A stretch of 64,000 bases of DNA from Apostichopus japonicus (taxonomy: Eukaryota; Echinodermata; Holothuroidea; Aspidochirotida; Stichopodidae): contig NC_092569.1 in NCBI RefSeq assembly GCF_037975245.1, positions 13,846,501-13,910,500 on the forward strand, given 5' to 3'. Both the position numbers and the translations under genes were made by a program. The notes below the pieces were generated by a model. It worked only from the letters and a program-made list of their open reading frames with translations, searched no databases and was not told the origin of the DNA. Every line of letters begins with the position of its first letter. The first letter of the stretch is position 1. Positions 50,601 through 64,000 of the stretch are shown in pieces.

Positions 50601-53600
50601 ACATCTTATAAGAAATCCACTGAACTTATAGGAAAATACGGGTCCTCTCCTCTAACACTGTTGTTATTATAAGAAATTATCTTGATCTTGTGCACAACCA
50701 TCTCAACTTATCCTTCCTCTGTGTTCCTCTTACTATGCAAACTTGGCTTATAGTATCTTCCCTAAACTGTGTCCTCTACTCGCATACCCTATTCATTCCA
50801 TCCCATAATTCCTAAAATACATCCCATATTTAAAAGAATACATCCAATATTTGTATAAAAACATCCAATATTTTAGTGTATGGAAACTCACGCATGACCA
50901 CCTTAAACTAATCAAACACAAAAGTTGATCATTGAATATTCATAAATCGTTTTTAAAAGACACAAGCTGTTGCCCTGAAGCAGTTAGCAATGAAAGTGAA
51001 AATTTTGGGAAATCCTTAAACTACAAATGTAATTCTTAATCATTGTCAAATGAATAAAACAAAGGAAGAAATGAAAGGAAAAGATCAAATGAATAAAAAC
51101 AAAAATAGGAACAAATCATTAACTAGGCTTTGCTATGGTTATACAGGCAGTATCTTGCTTGTAACGTATTGTGACCTCAGTTATCAAAATTTATATGCAA
51201 CTGAATACTTAAATTTTACATTAAAAGCAGAAAAAATGCATATCAACAACCCTTCCCTACTGTTGACTGGTTTTCTTGAGCCTGGACTTCTGCCTCTCTA
51301 GAGCATCTTGCTTGGTTGATTTGCTGATACCGACTTGACTTGCTGTACAGATATGCCTAACGTCATGCTTAGGCCTAGTACTACTGCTAATAGGATTTTG
51401 GAGAGAAAATAACTGTAGCCTGTATTTTTTCGTGAAACTGGCTCTTGCCGTAGGTTGTCATAGTGAAATCGTGTATTTCTTAGGGGTGTCCGAACTTCTC
51501 AATACTGACTACAGTACTTGTACTTGTAGTGCTTACGGATGGCTCCCCGAGATCGGTCGTTTGTGGTCCGTTTGATTGTGGGGTACTTTCCGGGCAGGAG
51601 TACCCTTCCCCTACTACCGCGAAGTCCAAATCGTGACTTTAATTCATGCGTTGAATGGAAACAATCTTACTTCTAAGTGGTTCAAAACGGTCACTACATA
51701 TATAGCTATAGTCTGAACACGCAAAATCAGACCGAGTGTTGTGCACAAACTGAGTCCATATTCTACTGATTTTCGAATCTTTCGGATATCTATAAAGACT
51801 GATTCCTTCCCATTTGGTGTTGCTGCAACCACCAACGACACACCGAAGCGGCAGTTTTGCTCGAAAAATTCATTTACGTATTTACAATTCATAAGACTAG
51901 AACTTGTTTACCTCGGAACGTACAGGCTTATGTACCGCGTCCCGACGCCGTGTACAGACAGTGCATGTCATTCTAAACATCGTTCATGCAATGACGTCAT
52001 TGAGTCTGAAGGTTAAACTGCTTATTTTTCGAGCAACGGTGGGACGTTATTTTTTTTCATTTGATATTCTCTACACGAAAATAACGGTTTTTTAACAAAA
52101 AAGTTGTATATTTGTCTATCAAATTGTCCAAATATTTCATTTCAATGATCGACATATATGACCGTGTTATGACCTCTTTAAATATTAAAGCAGACAAAAC
52201 GTACAGAGAAAACGAAGCTACATGAAGCCATCACGTTACCTGTTGAGACCATATGTGTTGTTGAAAAGTCGTTTTTGTTGATGGTTGTTATTGTATCGGT
52301 TGACAGAAGCAATGTTGTTTCATCTGTGGAGTGCATGGTTGTCATTAGTAATTCACACGTTTTATTTTGCTAGTTTATTGATTGAATCTAATGACTGAAT
52401 GATAAAATATCATATTTGTTAATATTTCCAATGATAACACTAAGTTTTAAGTGGTCCGGTAGTATACGTTGGGTCCCGTACAAACTTAAGAATATACATA
52501 TGATTAAACGTTAGCATACGTTTGTAAAATAATTACCTACATATATTAACAAAATATGTTCTTCTCTTTTAAATAGTCCAGACAACGTTAAGCCGAATAC
52601 TTTTTGACCTTCACCTTGTCAAATGTTGAATATCAATCTGTTTTACGACTGAGTCAAATACTAAAAAAAATACATCATTTTTTATCACATTACCTGTTGT
52701 AGGCATCACTGTTGTTGACAACAAACGCTCGGATCGTGTTGTCATTTCATCAGTTGACGGTAATATTCTCATCCCATCTGTTGTTTGTACCGAGGTTGTT
52801 GATCGGTCACCCATTTCCGTTCCCAACGTACTTGTTGTTCTTATTGACGTTTCAAGGGTTGACGTAAATAATCGCATTACATCTGTAGAGGGCATCCGTG
52901 TTGATTTGATTCCACCCAGGGTTGTTTCCTTTTTAATTCTCTCATCTGTAAACGGAAATGATCAGTGCCAGTTGTCAATTTGTAGGCATTCAGTCAGAGA
53001 TACAATATGAAATATGCCTGCCGAGAAATATTCGAATGAAGGTTTCGAACGTAAATTGCATAGGCTTAATACTAACCAATTTATGAATTTGTTATATTAA
53101 GTCTACCACATATACAGCTACTGATATGAAACCTAACAACACTGACATTACATTAAGCTTTACGTTTGACTCATTACCATTTCGTTAACATAACGATATA
53201 CAAAAGCATATATTGTTTTCCATTATTATTCATTAACAAATTGCATGCATGACATAATGATGAACTAAATCTATGTCAGAGGTTGTGTTTTAAAGGAATG
53301 AGGTATACTTAATATATTACTTAATGTAAGTATTCGAATACAATATTCCTGATACACAACTTAACAACGAGAACTTATATGGGTTATATATACAACGCTA
53401 TACGGAAGTAAATAACAATTATTCTTCATATGTGTCTTTCAGGAATTCAAGGTCAATTAAGTTTTATATCAGGTCATCTGTTTAAAGAAACAGATCACAG
53501 AGCATCCGATGCCAAAGTAAAATATAAACTTAGTGTTGCGTTTGTAACGAAAATAAGCATACATATATATATATATACATTTCATTCTAAAACAGATTGA

Positions 53601-54214
53601 TATCGTGTTGTCTTTTTTTTCATTTCCCTTTGTGTCATGATCTCAAGAGTTGTATGTCAAATAGAGAGGTTGGGTAAACTGTACCATCACTCTAACTTTC
53701 AATGAATTAAGAATTGTTATTATGATGAATATGACATATACGTTTGAATATAATATGTAAATGAAGATGAAATCATTATTTCTTAGTAGTGAAAAAATGC
53801 ATTTGTTACTTCGATAGACTTATTAGTTCTTATATTACTTAAAATTACAACTTGTTGCTTACCGGTACTCGGTATTCGCTCCATTTGATCGATACAGTTA
53901 CCAACACATGGCATAACGGAATCTTTATATGACTGTGGTTTTGTACACTTGAAAAACGCTGAAACCATAAGAACCGTTAGTTAAAAGAGTAACATCAAAG
54001 CAGTGGCATAATGAATATTTGCTACTAGTATAATAACTGATCCATGTTTGTTAATTCATGTTTTGTCTTTAAATTCACAACGTCAAATTAATGAGATGAA
54101 TAGTTAGAACTAATTTCCGTTATTCTACTTACCAACGCTTTCCGCCATCGTAGAATGAATGCAAATACCAAGAAGGAAACAATGGATGATAGACGAAACC
54201 TGAATTTCATTCAT
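44611..54214 (-). CDS. FReD-M2: complete TIL / EGF / fibrinogen-domain secreted protein
   Basis: Nine minus-strand exons in order: 54214-54133, 53958-53863, 52945-52694, 52323-52240, 48197-48039, 47463-47258, 46744-46454, 45567-45300 and 44861-44611. All phases agree, giving about 562 residues. Residues 1-27 are a signal peptide with core IIHCFLLGICI. That frame was chosen because a second ATG four bases downstream gives the wrong phase. Next is a short Cys module (FKCTKPQ...PCVGNC), three Ser/Thr stalk exons with RMPSTDxMRxFTST and TTRMPTTG repeats, TIL (CPTNMLWMNCSC), EGF-like (NATCQNQGQSSYCECKE) and a fibrinogen domain with DQEND, NCASD...GGWWF and MKIKPL. The 4-kb intron before 48197 contains a TTAA transposon. 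It is probably an extracellular lectin or adhesive protein. Confidence 0.88.
45659..45750. repeat. 46-bp tandem duplication in an M2 intron
   Basis: Two nearly identical copies of a unit starting GCGTCTGGAAGAGATCTTAC. The equivalent M3 intron has one copy, near 60894-60940, so the duplication postdates the M2/M3 split. Confidence 0.85.
48456..52181. mobile_element. 3.7-kb TTAA-flanked DNA transposon with ~200-bp inverted repeats
   Basis: The left end (48456 onward) and the reverse complement of the right end (52181 backward) match for about 200 bp. Both start TTAAAGAGGTCAT and share ATATTTGGACAATTTGATAG, GTTATTTTC and the inner TGACGTCATT...ATGAACGA. The TTAA at each end fits a TTAA target-site duplication, as used by piggyBac and Kolobok superfamilies. 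The terminal TTAAAG resembles the T2-MITE/Kolobok type, but the assignment is tentative. No transposase is recognisable, so this is probably a non-autonomous copy. It sits inside the M2 intron between stalk exons 52240-52323 and 48039-48197. Confidence 0.8.
48760..50002 (+). pseudogene. Broken P2X7 C-terminal-like (P2RX7_C-type) gene relic inside the transposon
   Basis: Part one (48760-48943) starts MSCSSSSLSDKRK. After a one-base shift it reads DEEEAFGLQPYQFEPVAVAR, an acidic region with an in-frame TAA before APAVPDVDMLQIDVNEG and a possible GT donor. Part two (49773-50002) follows a TTTTTTTCTGACAG acceptor and reads RYRYVAYRQLVRWCWGIL. A one-base excess in an A-run shifts the frame before NTRVTIPACAVTKIRECFPS, YVGFQHPELDQLPL and a stop. 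The YRQxxRWCWG...RVxIPxCxVxxIRxxFP pattern is that of 'P2X purinoceptor 7-like' proteins in invertebrates. These share only the cytosolic C-terminal domain with the receptor and have no channel part. Stops and shifts make it non-functional. Confidence 0.6.
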
Positions 54215-55420
54215 CTTAACTCAATGTTTAGTACAACGCATTTATACAGTACTAAGATTTCTGGATAATTCCTTGTTAAGTTCATCAAAGTACTAAGTAA
54301 CTTTTAACATCTTCGTTTGGCTACACAAAAATATCGTGTGAAGGAACAACTCTTATGATTAACGTTCAGCGTTATTGTTAAGAGTCGATTCGCCAAAAAC
54401 GAAAAAGAAAAATGAAAAACGTTATTGATCGAAAAAAAATGATGTCGTTTTCGTATATAGAATGAAGTCTACTTCTATAGAATTATGCGCGCAGACACAA
54501 TGTTAGCAATCTTTATATAATATAAAATCAATAAATAGACCTATTTCTTTGCAATTGAAATAATTTGATATTTATAAAATTTTAAATTTGTGATTAGTGA
54601 AATTTTAGGTGCAAAAGTAAGTTGGCCTTCTTCCAAGGCTAAATGACAAGTAACAGTAACAGTAACAGTAACAGAAGGGACAAAAACACACACAGGATAC
54701 AGACAGGTTAATGAGCATGGTGAACACAAAGAGACAGATGTAAGGGGATTAGTAAATAAGGGATGGGTAGAAGAAAGAAAGAAACCAACAGGGGAGGTAG
54801 GAGATAAACAGTGGAGGAACAAAGAGAGGATTAAGGGAAGAGGGTAGGGAACAAACTGGCAAAAGGACAAAGACAGAAAGGTGTGGAGAAAAAAGGGTGG
54901 AAGAGAGCTATGAGAAGAAAGGTGATGGGGGGGCAAGGGGAGAAGGAGGAGGGGACAGAAGAAATTTTAGTCTTGTCCTTCCTGAATGTTGAGCCCATAA
55001 GGTTGAATGGTGCGAAGGCGTTGCATTCACAGCCTCTCTCTGCTGATTCGTACTAGGTCAGGACGGCTACCTAACGATTCAATGCCCTGTAGGGACATTT
55101 CGTTAATGGTATGGGTGGGAAGGTTAAAGTTTTCTCCAACTGGGGTCTCAGTCTTTATGGTGTTGACTGTGGATCTGTGACCATAGTGAAATTTTAGCAT
55201 GAAATCAAGATCTATTACACTAGAGCATCAGGAGGTACCTGCCACTCAAACCATCTCCCCTTTTGGAAATTTTGCATCAGACCGAAGAGCAGTGCAGTGT
55301 CGCGTGGTTCGTTCTCTTTGTTTTAGTGACTCTGTCCTTGCCTCATTCCTCCGGGCGTATGACAAGCCATTATACTTTTTTATTCGATATTTTATGATAT
55401 CAACAATTTTGTCATGCTAT
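54215..55420. other. Upstream region of M2 with purine-rich tract
   Basis: No exon is seen. An ACAGTA hexamer repeat (54650-54675) leads into a strongly purine-rich plus strand up to about 54965, rich in GGGAAGAGGG and AGAAGGAGGAGG runs. The corresponding minus-strand open frame is a low-complexity artefact. Confidence 0.6.
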
Positions 55421-55424
55421 CAGC

Positions 55425-55870
55425 AATTATTTGGCAGTCGAGAAGCCGTTTGGCCAATGTTTGTTCAAATTAGATAAAGACTATACAAATAAGATTGTTT
55501 CCTCAGAGCCAATACGAATGGAAGACAATTGAAGCAATGTATCAATGTCCCAACTTTGCAAATACCTCAGAGCTTGTCGGGGACACAAGGACCCTTACCG
55601 GACAGTGGCCCAACGGATCACAAAAGGTCCTCTAGAATCTCTTACAGTGGGATTTTTCTTCCGTTCGTTCGCTCGCAGTCTATGGTTGTGCACTTATCAG
55701 CCAATATCATCTGGAACTATTGTTCTAAAAGTTTCTTTAAAGGCCCCGGACTCCCCCAATAAAAACAAAAACGCCAATAACCGCTGAGCCGTCGATTCGA
55801 TTTATTCGTTGTAACCGAATAATAGTGCAGTGTCACGAGGTTCGTTCTCTCTGTTTCAAGTGACCCTGTC
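55425..55870. repeat. Diverged interspersed repeat, copy 1
   Basis: It shares CCGTTTGGCCAATGTTT, GACCCTTACCGGAC, AGCCAATATCATCTGGAA and GCCCCGGACT with 57068-57410. A partial duplication of the segment GTGCAGTGTCRCGDGGTTCG is present at about 55290 and 55825. The class of element is unknown. Confidence 0.75.
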
Positions 55871-57067
55871 CTGGCCTCATTATATCAACAATTATTTGAT
55901 TATGTTATCTGCTATTTGCAATTCGAGTAGCTAATAATTGTTCATATCGAAATTAATTTCCTTAAAACAAAAATTAGTTTGCTGATATCGAACAAATATC
56001 AAGTCCCTGATGAAGCCCCCGGGACACCCCTACCAAAAGCTCTGAGTGATATACGAAATTTGGTGCACCAGAATGAAACTGCTAGTTTGTCTCAAATGCG
56101 GCTCCGTCTAGTGACACCGAACTTGTTGGAAGACCACTTTGCCGAACACTTCCATCAACTCCGAGTTTGAATGCCGAAGCCCTACTTTTGCAGGAGTGCA
56201 GTTCTCAAATTAAACATAGTACCCTATAGATAAATGTCTGTCTTATGAAACATCATTACAAACTCTTGTGAGGGAATCAAGAAATCATTAAATAGTTAGT
56301 CAAATGATATTCAAAGGTCATGTTGTGGCGACTGATTATGTCCTTTAAAGCACATTGTAAGTACTGTCGTTCAGGAACGTCATGACTATGGTTTAATTTG
56401 CAGATCTTCTGTCGCATATAAATTATATGAATGTAAAATACTATTAGTGTAGTACAAATCTGAGTGAACATTGTGTGTGGTACAGACTATGAGAGATAAA
56501 GAATACTATAAACATGTGTCGGTATTCAACGAACATTTCAGTGCAATTAGACTAGTAGGATTCAACGCAAAACACGCGCCCGATGGCCGGAAAGCAAGAC
56601 AGACCCAGACCCGATAGTCCCCTAGTCTATGTGGACTAAACTCCCCCCCCCCCCCCACCACCACCCTCACTTCCACTCATCCGCACTCTCGATTTGGATC
56701 ATGAGATATCGTCGGTAATAATGCTCAGTGTCAGACGTCGAAGCCAAAGCACAAATTATACTTTAACTGGAAGTTCCAGGGCCATTTTAACTTACTATTA
56801 TCTGGCGGGGGCAAATGTCCCCCCAGCCCTACTAGTTGTCGCCAGTAATGACATTTCCCCCCAAAATATCTATGTTGTGAAGATCAATCACATTTTGTCT
56901 TCGAATCAGTACATGCCCCTAGGTTTGGAATCCCTGTTATTGCTCCATATATATTTGAAAATGCATTTTGGTTTTCAGGCTGACTGATATTACCACCCCG
57001 CGCTAAGAATTTAAGATCCGTGGACCTCATCCTCACCATTCATCCTCACCATTCAACAGTCTTCCCT

Positions 57068-57410
57068 CCCAAAATCCAGCAGCCGTTTGGCCAATGTTTT
57101 GCTCAAACTAGATAAAAGTCTATAGAAATAAGATTGTTTTATCGAACCCGATATCACTTTACATTGAATGTCCATTAATTTGCATGTCGGGGCCACATAG
57201 ACCCTTACCGGACCCAATGGATCACTGAAGGTCCCCTAGCATCTTGGTATTTTTTTTTTCTGTTCGCTTCGCTCACAGTTTATTGTTGTGCGCTTCTTAG
57301 CCAATATCATCTGGAATTATTGTTCTCAATTTTTTTTAAAAGCCCCGGACTACCCCAATAGAAAACACTACCCTTATCGCTTAGCTGTCGATACGATTTC
57401 TTTTTTAAAC
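57068..57410. repeat. Diverged interspersed repeat, copy 2
   Basis: Same order of shared blocks as copy 1, at roughly 80% visual similarity. No coding potential is recognised. Confidence 0.75.
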
Positions 57411-57724
57411 CTAAGCGCACACCCAGTGCTATTTCGGACTGTTAAAAGCTCCATTGTAATGTCCAAAATGTTTCAGTTGCCACTATACTGCAGAGCTTCC
57501 GAGGCTTCGCCACCTGGACCCAGATCAGGTCGTGGCCCCTCCATGACCTTCTCCCAACTAAGGTGGTCTGTTGAACCTTCGCTTAGTGTAGGCCACTAAG
57601 TTCCACCTCCCACGTACAACCTGATAAAGGTTTCCCCCCACCATTCGATCGATCCTTTGTGAATCTCCCGCTCCCCCCCCCCCCTTAACAGCCACCCAGT
57701 GCATAATCATCTAACCAGCTGTAT

Positions 57725-58065
57725 CATTGCCCGTAGCGGTAGATTGAGGTCGCTGACGCCACACACAAATAGACATCGTTCTTCGTTTATGGGCACTGCC
57801 ATTAGTGTTCACAGCAAGGACTTCACGAGGTAGGGGTGGCCGTTCCACTTAGTTGCGCTGTTGGAGCTAGTTAGTGCATATTTTGTATAGACTTCATATA
57901 ACTGTTGGCGCTATATAAATGTTTTCTGATTGATTGAACTGTTGTACACTATCAATGTTCTTTGTATTTTGAATCATTCATTGTCTTGTTCACCGCAGAT
58001 ATGTAATTTCCTTCTGGGATTTAATAAAGTTGACTTACTAACTTACTTATTTACTTAACATTAAA
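57725..58065. repeat. LINE/SINE-type 3' tails
   Basis: GGCGCTATATAAATGTTTTC followed by TGATTGATTG (57905-57940) resembles L2/CR1-type 3' ends. Just downstream, TTTAATAAAGTTGAC plus an (ACTT)n-like tail (58020-58060) resembles the end of another non-LTR element. No ORF is linked to either. Confidence 0.4.
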
Positions 58066-58425
58066 TAGTTCTTAACAAAGGTTATGCCCTTTGCGGGTAG
58101 CCAAGTCTATCTACTGTACCACGTCATTGCCAGCTTTGATTTAAAGAGGCTAACTCGTTCAATAATTTGTTTGGAACAAGCGCGCAAAAATGATCAAACC
58201 AAATATTTTAAGTGTTCAATACAAAACACGAAGTTATCTCACTAGCACTTTACAGAAGAAAAACAAAGAATTAGAAGTATACGAAAGCAGAACCCAGTAC
58301 TATGTCAGTAATGGGAAAAATCCCATCTTAATGCAGATATTTTGGCAAGAAGAAGTTATTTTGTATAAACATTTTTACATTGCTTTGAAAACTTGCTGTC
58401 TCATTGAAATTTTCAAGTATAAGCA

Positions 58426-58535
<110 letters not shown>

Positions 58536-58754
58536 ACGTATATATATCACCTACGCACAAGAGGTGACACAATCAATAGGAGATCCGAGCTTATCTCTTT
58601 GTGTCGCCATGGGAACCCCAAGCCATTGAACCGTAAACGGTTGAAAAAAAAGTAGTCTGTTTTGACCATCCACTGGCCTGAAGATCGTCGCTCTATGCGT
58701 GCGTGAAACCCAGGGTAGCAATATGGTGTAAATTGTATATCTTGTCTATATGTG

Positions 58755-58813
58755 ATATATATATATATATATATAAATATATATATATTTATTCATATAT
58801 CTATATCTATATA

Positions 58814-58893
<80 letters not shown>
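58755..58893. repeat. (TA)n microsatellite with TATC/TATTT interruptions
   Basis: TA-rich tract, perfect from about 58818 onward. Confidence 0.95.
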
Positions 58894-58896
<3 letters not shown>

Positions 58897-59480
58897 AACA
58901 AACATATATAATGAACCGGTTGATTTATATGCAAACATCTTACCGAAATAGTTTTATTGAACCTCTTCTTCGATAACAACAACAAAAGTTTTAATGCTAT
59001 AGTTAATTGTCATCCAAGGTTTGGTAAACGTCCTTTATACACACATGTATTATACACATTGTTTGACAAATTGTTAAAATAATGGTTAAACACTGTTAAA
59101 CAAACTGTACATATTGTATGGCTAATTAGCCGTAAGTTAATATTTCTGCATTCTAACATATCATAATTTGACATTATTTTAATTTCCTATAAATGTTTCC
59201 TTTTTCGTTCCAGCATATACCTTGTAAATATGTGTGTTGACCGAACTAGCAAATTCAACAAACATGTGACTTGCAAATTTAGCACAATCTAGCTTCGCAT
59301 TTCGGCACTTTATCTTCGTGCACATTATGGTGAATAATTATTAATTAATTATTGAATAATTATAATCTGCTGGTTTTGGGAAAATTGAAGATCCAACCTT
59401 CATTCCTCTGTCACGATGTGGTTTTATATAAACGAACCTTTAATATAAGACTGACACTTCAGTTCTTCATAATCTTAGCT
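58894..59480. other. AT-rich intergenic DNA, no supported feature
   Basis: Nothing recognisable beyond an ATTAATTAATTATTGAATAATTA-like AT-rich stretch near 59335. From about 59500 onward the sequence is homologous to the M2 3' region. Confidence 0.5.
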
Positions 59481-59673
59481 TCTAGTGTTTCAATGATATA
59501 ACCTGATTATCAAGTTCATTGAATGTTCTTTTAACCAAATCGTCGCAATCCTGTCCCCTCCTCTTTCTCGCCCCAACCAATTAACATTAGACATCCAGCA
59601 AGCAATATTTTTTAAGGTCCATGGGTTCATGACTTCACAGAATAAGTGGTCGTGAACCTCTGTACGTACAGTC

Positions 59674-63016
<3,343 letters not shown>

Positions 63017-63322
63017 CTGTAAAAGGAAATGATGGGTGTCAGCTGTAGTTCAATAAACTGTCTTTTGACTCTCTGAAGCATTTATATTGAAAACACACTA
63101 CTTGATTTACCTCAATAAACAGTAATAATTATTTATTTTGTAAAGCGTAAAATCCACAAAAGTGCTCTCAAACGCTATGTAACAGCAAATGAAAAAAATA
63201 AATGACACAAATATGTAGTCAAAATGCAGAATAAAGTACCATATAAATGAGTATGAAAAATAAAAAGCATGCACGTTTGAGTTTGTTGGAGTATTGCACA
63301 TGAAAAGAATTTAATACACAGT

Positions 63323-64000
63323 TTAAATATTGCAGTAATGCTGTCTAAAAAGGAAGGTTTTCAGCTTTGACTTGAATGTCGTAAGACTAGAAACAGTTCT
63401 GAGTTCAGCTGGCAGCTCATTCCAGAGGCGTGGCCCAGCCACGCAAAACGCTTTGTTCCCATAGCTGTTTGTCTTGGTGATCTGCACCTCCAGACGACTA
63501 TGACCAGCAGAACGTAGGGCTCTTGTTGGCTGATAAGGACGGATGAGATCTTGCAGGTATGGAGGTGCCATGTTGTTCTGGCACTTGAACACAAGAAGAA
63601 GGACTTTGAACCTAATCCGCTGAGACACTGGCAGCCAATGAAGATCATGCAATACTGGGGTAATATGACTAGATGTTCTCGTTAGTGTAACAATCCTTGC
63701 TGCTATGTTTTGGAGCCTTTGCAGTCGTTTTATTTGTTTAACTGGCAGTCCACAGAAAAGTGCATTGCAGTAATCCAGTTTACATGTTATGAAAGCATGG
63801 ATTAACTGCTCTGTGGCTTCTCTGGTGAGGTATTTTCGTATTCTTCCGATGTTGTAGAGATAATACTGAGCAGACCGACACACATATGGTCTTCCATAGA
63901 GGCATGTTTGTCCATTATGACACCGATGCTCTTTGCCACATCACTAGGCTCCACCTGATGGTCACCAATCATGATGCTTGGACACTATCTTTCTGGCCAG
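63323..64000 (-). mobile_element. 3' part of a CR1/L2-like non-LTR retrotransposon
   Basis: The minus strand encodes the C-terminal end of a LINE reverse-transcriptase polyprotein. It has CRSAQYYLYNIGRIRKYLT, LDYCNALFCGLP, LQRLQNIAARIVTLTR, LHWLPVSQRIRFKVL, LWNELPAELR and a final FKSKLKTFLFRQHY. Upstream the IGDHQVEPSDVAKSIGV and MDKHASMEDH stretch is shifted by one frame near 63885, so this copy is probably inactive. The catalytic palm domain, if present, lies beyond the window. CR1/L2-like (also annotated 'jockey-like') is inferred from the motif style. Confidence 0.85.

Noticed and set aside
54133-54210. Alternative M2 start four bases downstream (MKFRFRLSSIVSFLVFAF)
   Set aside because: It also looks like a signal peptide but ends the exon in phase 0, which breaks the frame of the next exon; the MNEIQV start fits phase 1.
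54541-54936. 131-codon minus-strand frame rich in Ser, Pro and Leu
   Set aside because: Falls on a purine-rich low-complexity tract with no domain or splice context.

Overview
This is a eukaryotic, AT-rich, intron-rich genomic window. Three kinds of evidence point to a metazoan, most likely a marine invertebrate deuterostome such as an echinoderm: phase-matched GT-AG introns, secreted multi-domain proteins ending in a fibrinogen C-terminal domain, and a CR1/L2-like LINE. The species assignment is inference. No prokaryotic operon, CRISPR array, rRNA or convincing tRNA was seen.

Layout. About 1-2327 is a 43-bp satellite with two alternating monomer types. About 2328-16860 is a second satellite built on an 8-nt TGTCTGNN-type unit. 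It contains kilobase-scale internal duplications and a G-rich GGTGG sub-array at 15925-16640. The very long ORFs inside it, on both strands, are repeat artefacts. About 16.9-19.6 kb holds a ~440-bp tandem duplication and a 62-bp tandem repeat. About 19.57-20.83 kb holds minus-strand exon relics. A complete plus-strand gene (here FReD-P) runs 21796-30725. Three minus-strand paralogues follow: FReD-M1 (33337-38178, first exon doubtful), FReD-M2 (44611-54214, complete) and FReD-M3 (59674-63016, 5' part missing or out of reach). A CR1/L2-like LINE 3' end occupies 63323-64000 just upstream of M3.

The genes. The two complete models share one plan: signal peptide, a short N-terminal module, a Ser/Thr-rich mucin-like stalk made of phase-1 exons, a TIL-type cysteine-rich module, a VWC/EGF-like module, and a fibrinogen-related (FReD) domain split over two exons. 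The last four exons have the same phases in all four copies, and the EGF (291 nt) and first FReD (268 nt) exons have identical lengths. The stalk differs strongly: many 45-78 nt exons in P, one 780-nt exon in M1 with an expanded poly-Ser/Pro microsatellite, and at least three exons in M2. This is a local family of secreted, probably lectin- or adhesive-type proteins that diversifies by stalk exon duplication, terminal exon duplication and decay.

Other finds: a 3.7-kb TTAA-flanked transposon with ~200-bp inverted repeats in an M2 intron. It carries a broken gene relic resembling the P2X7-receptor C-terminal (P2RX7_C) family. The remaining intergenic DNA holds microsatellites, diverged interspersed repeats and no gene that I can support.
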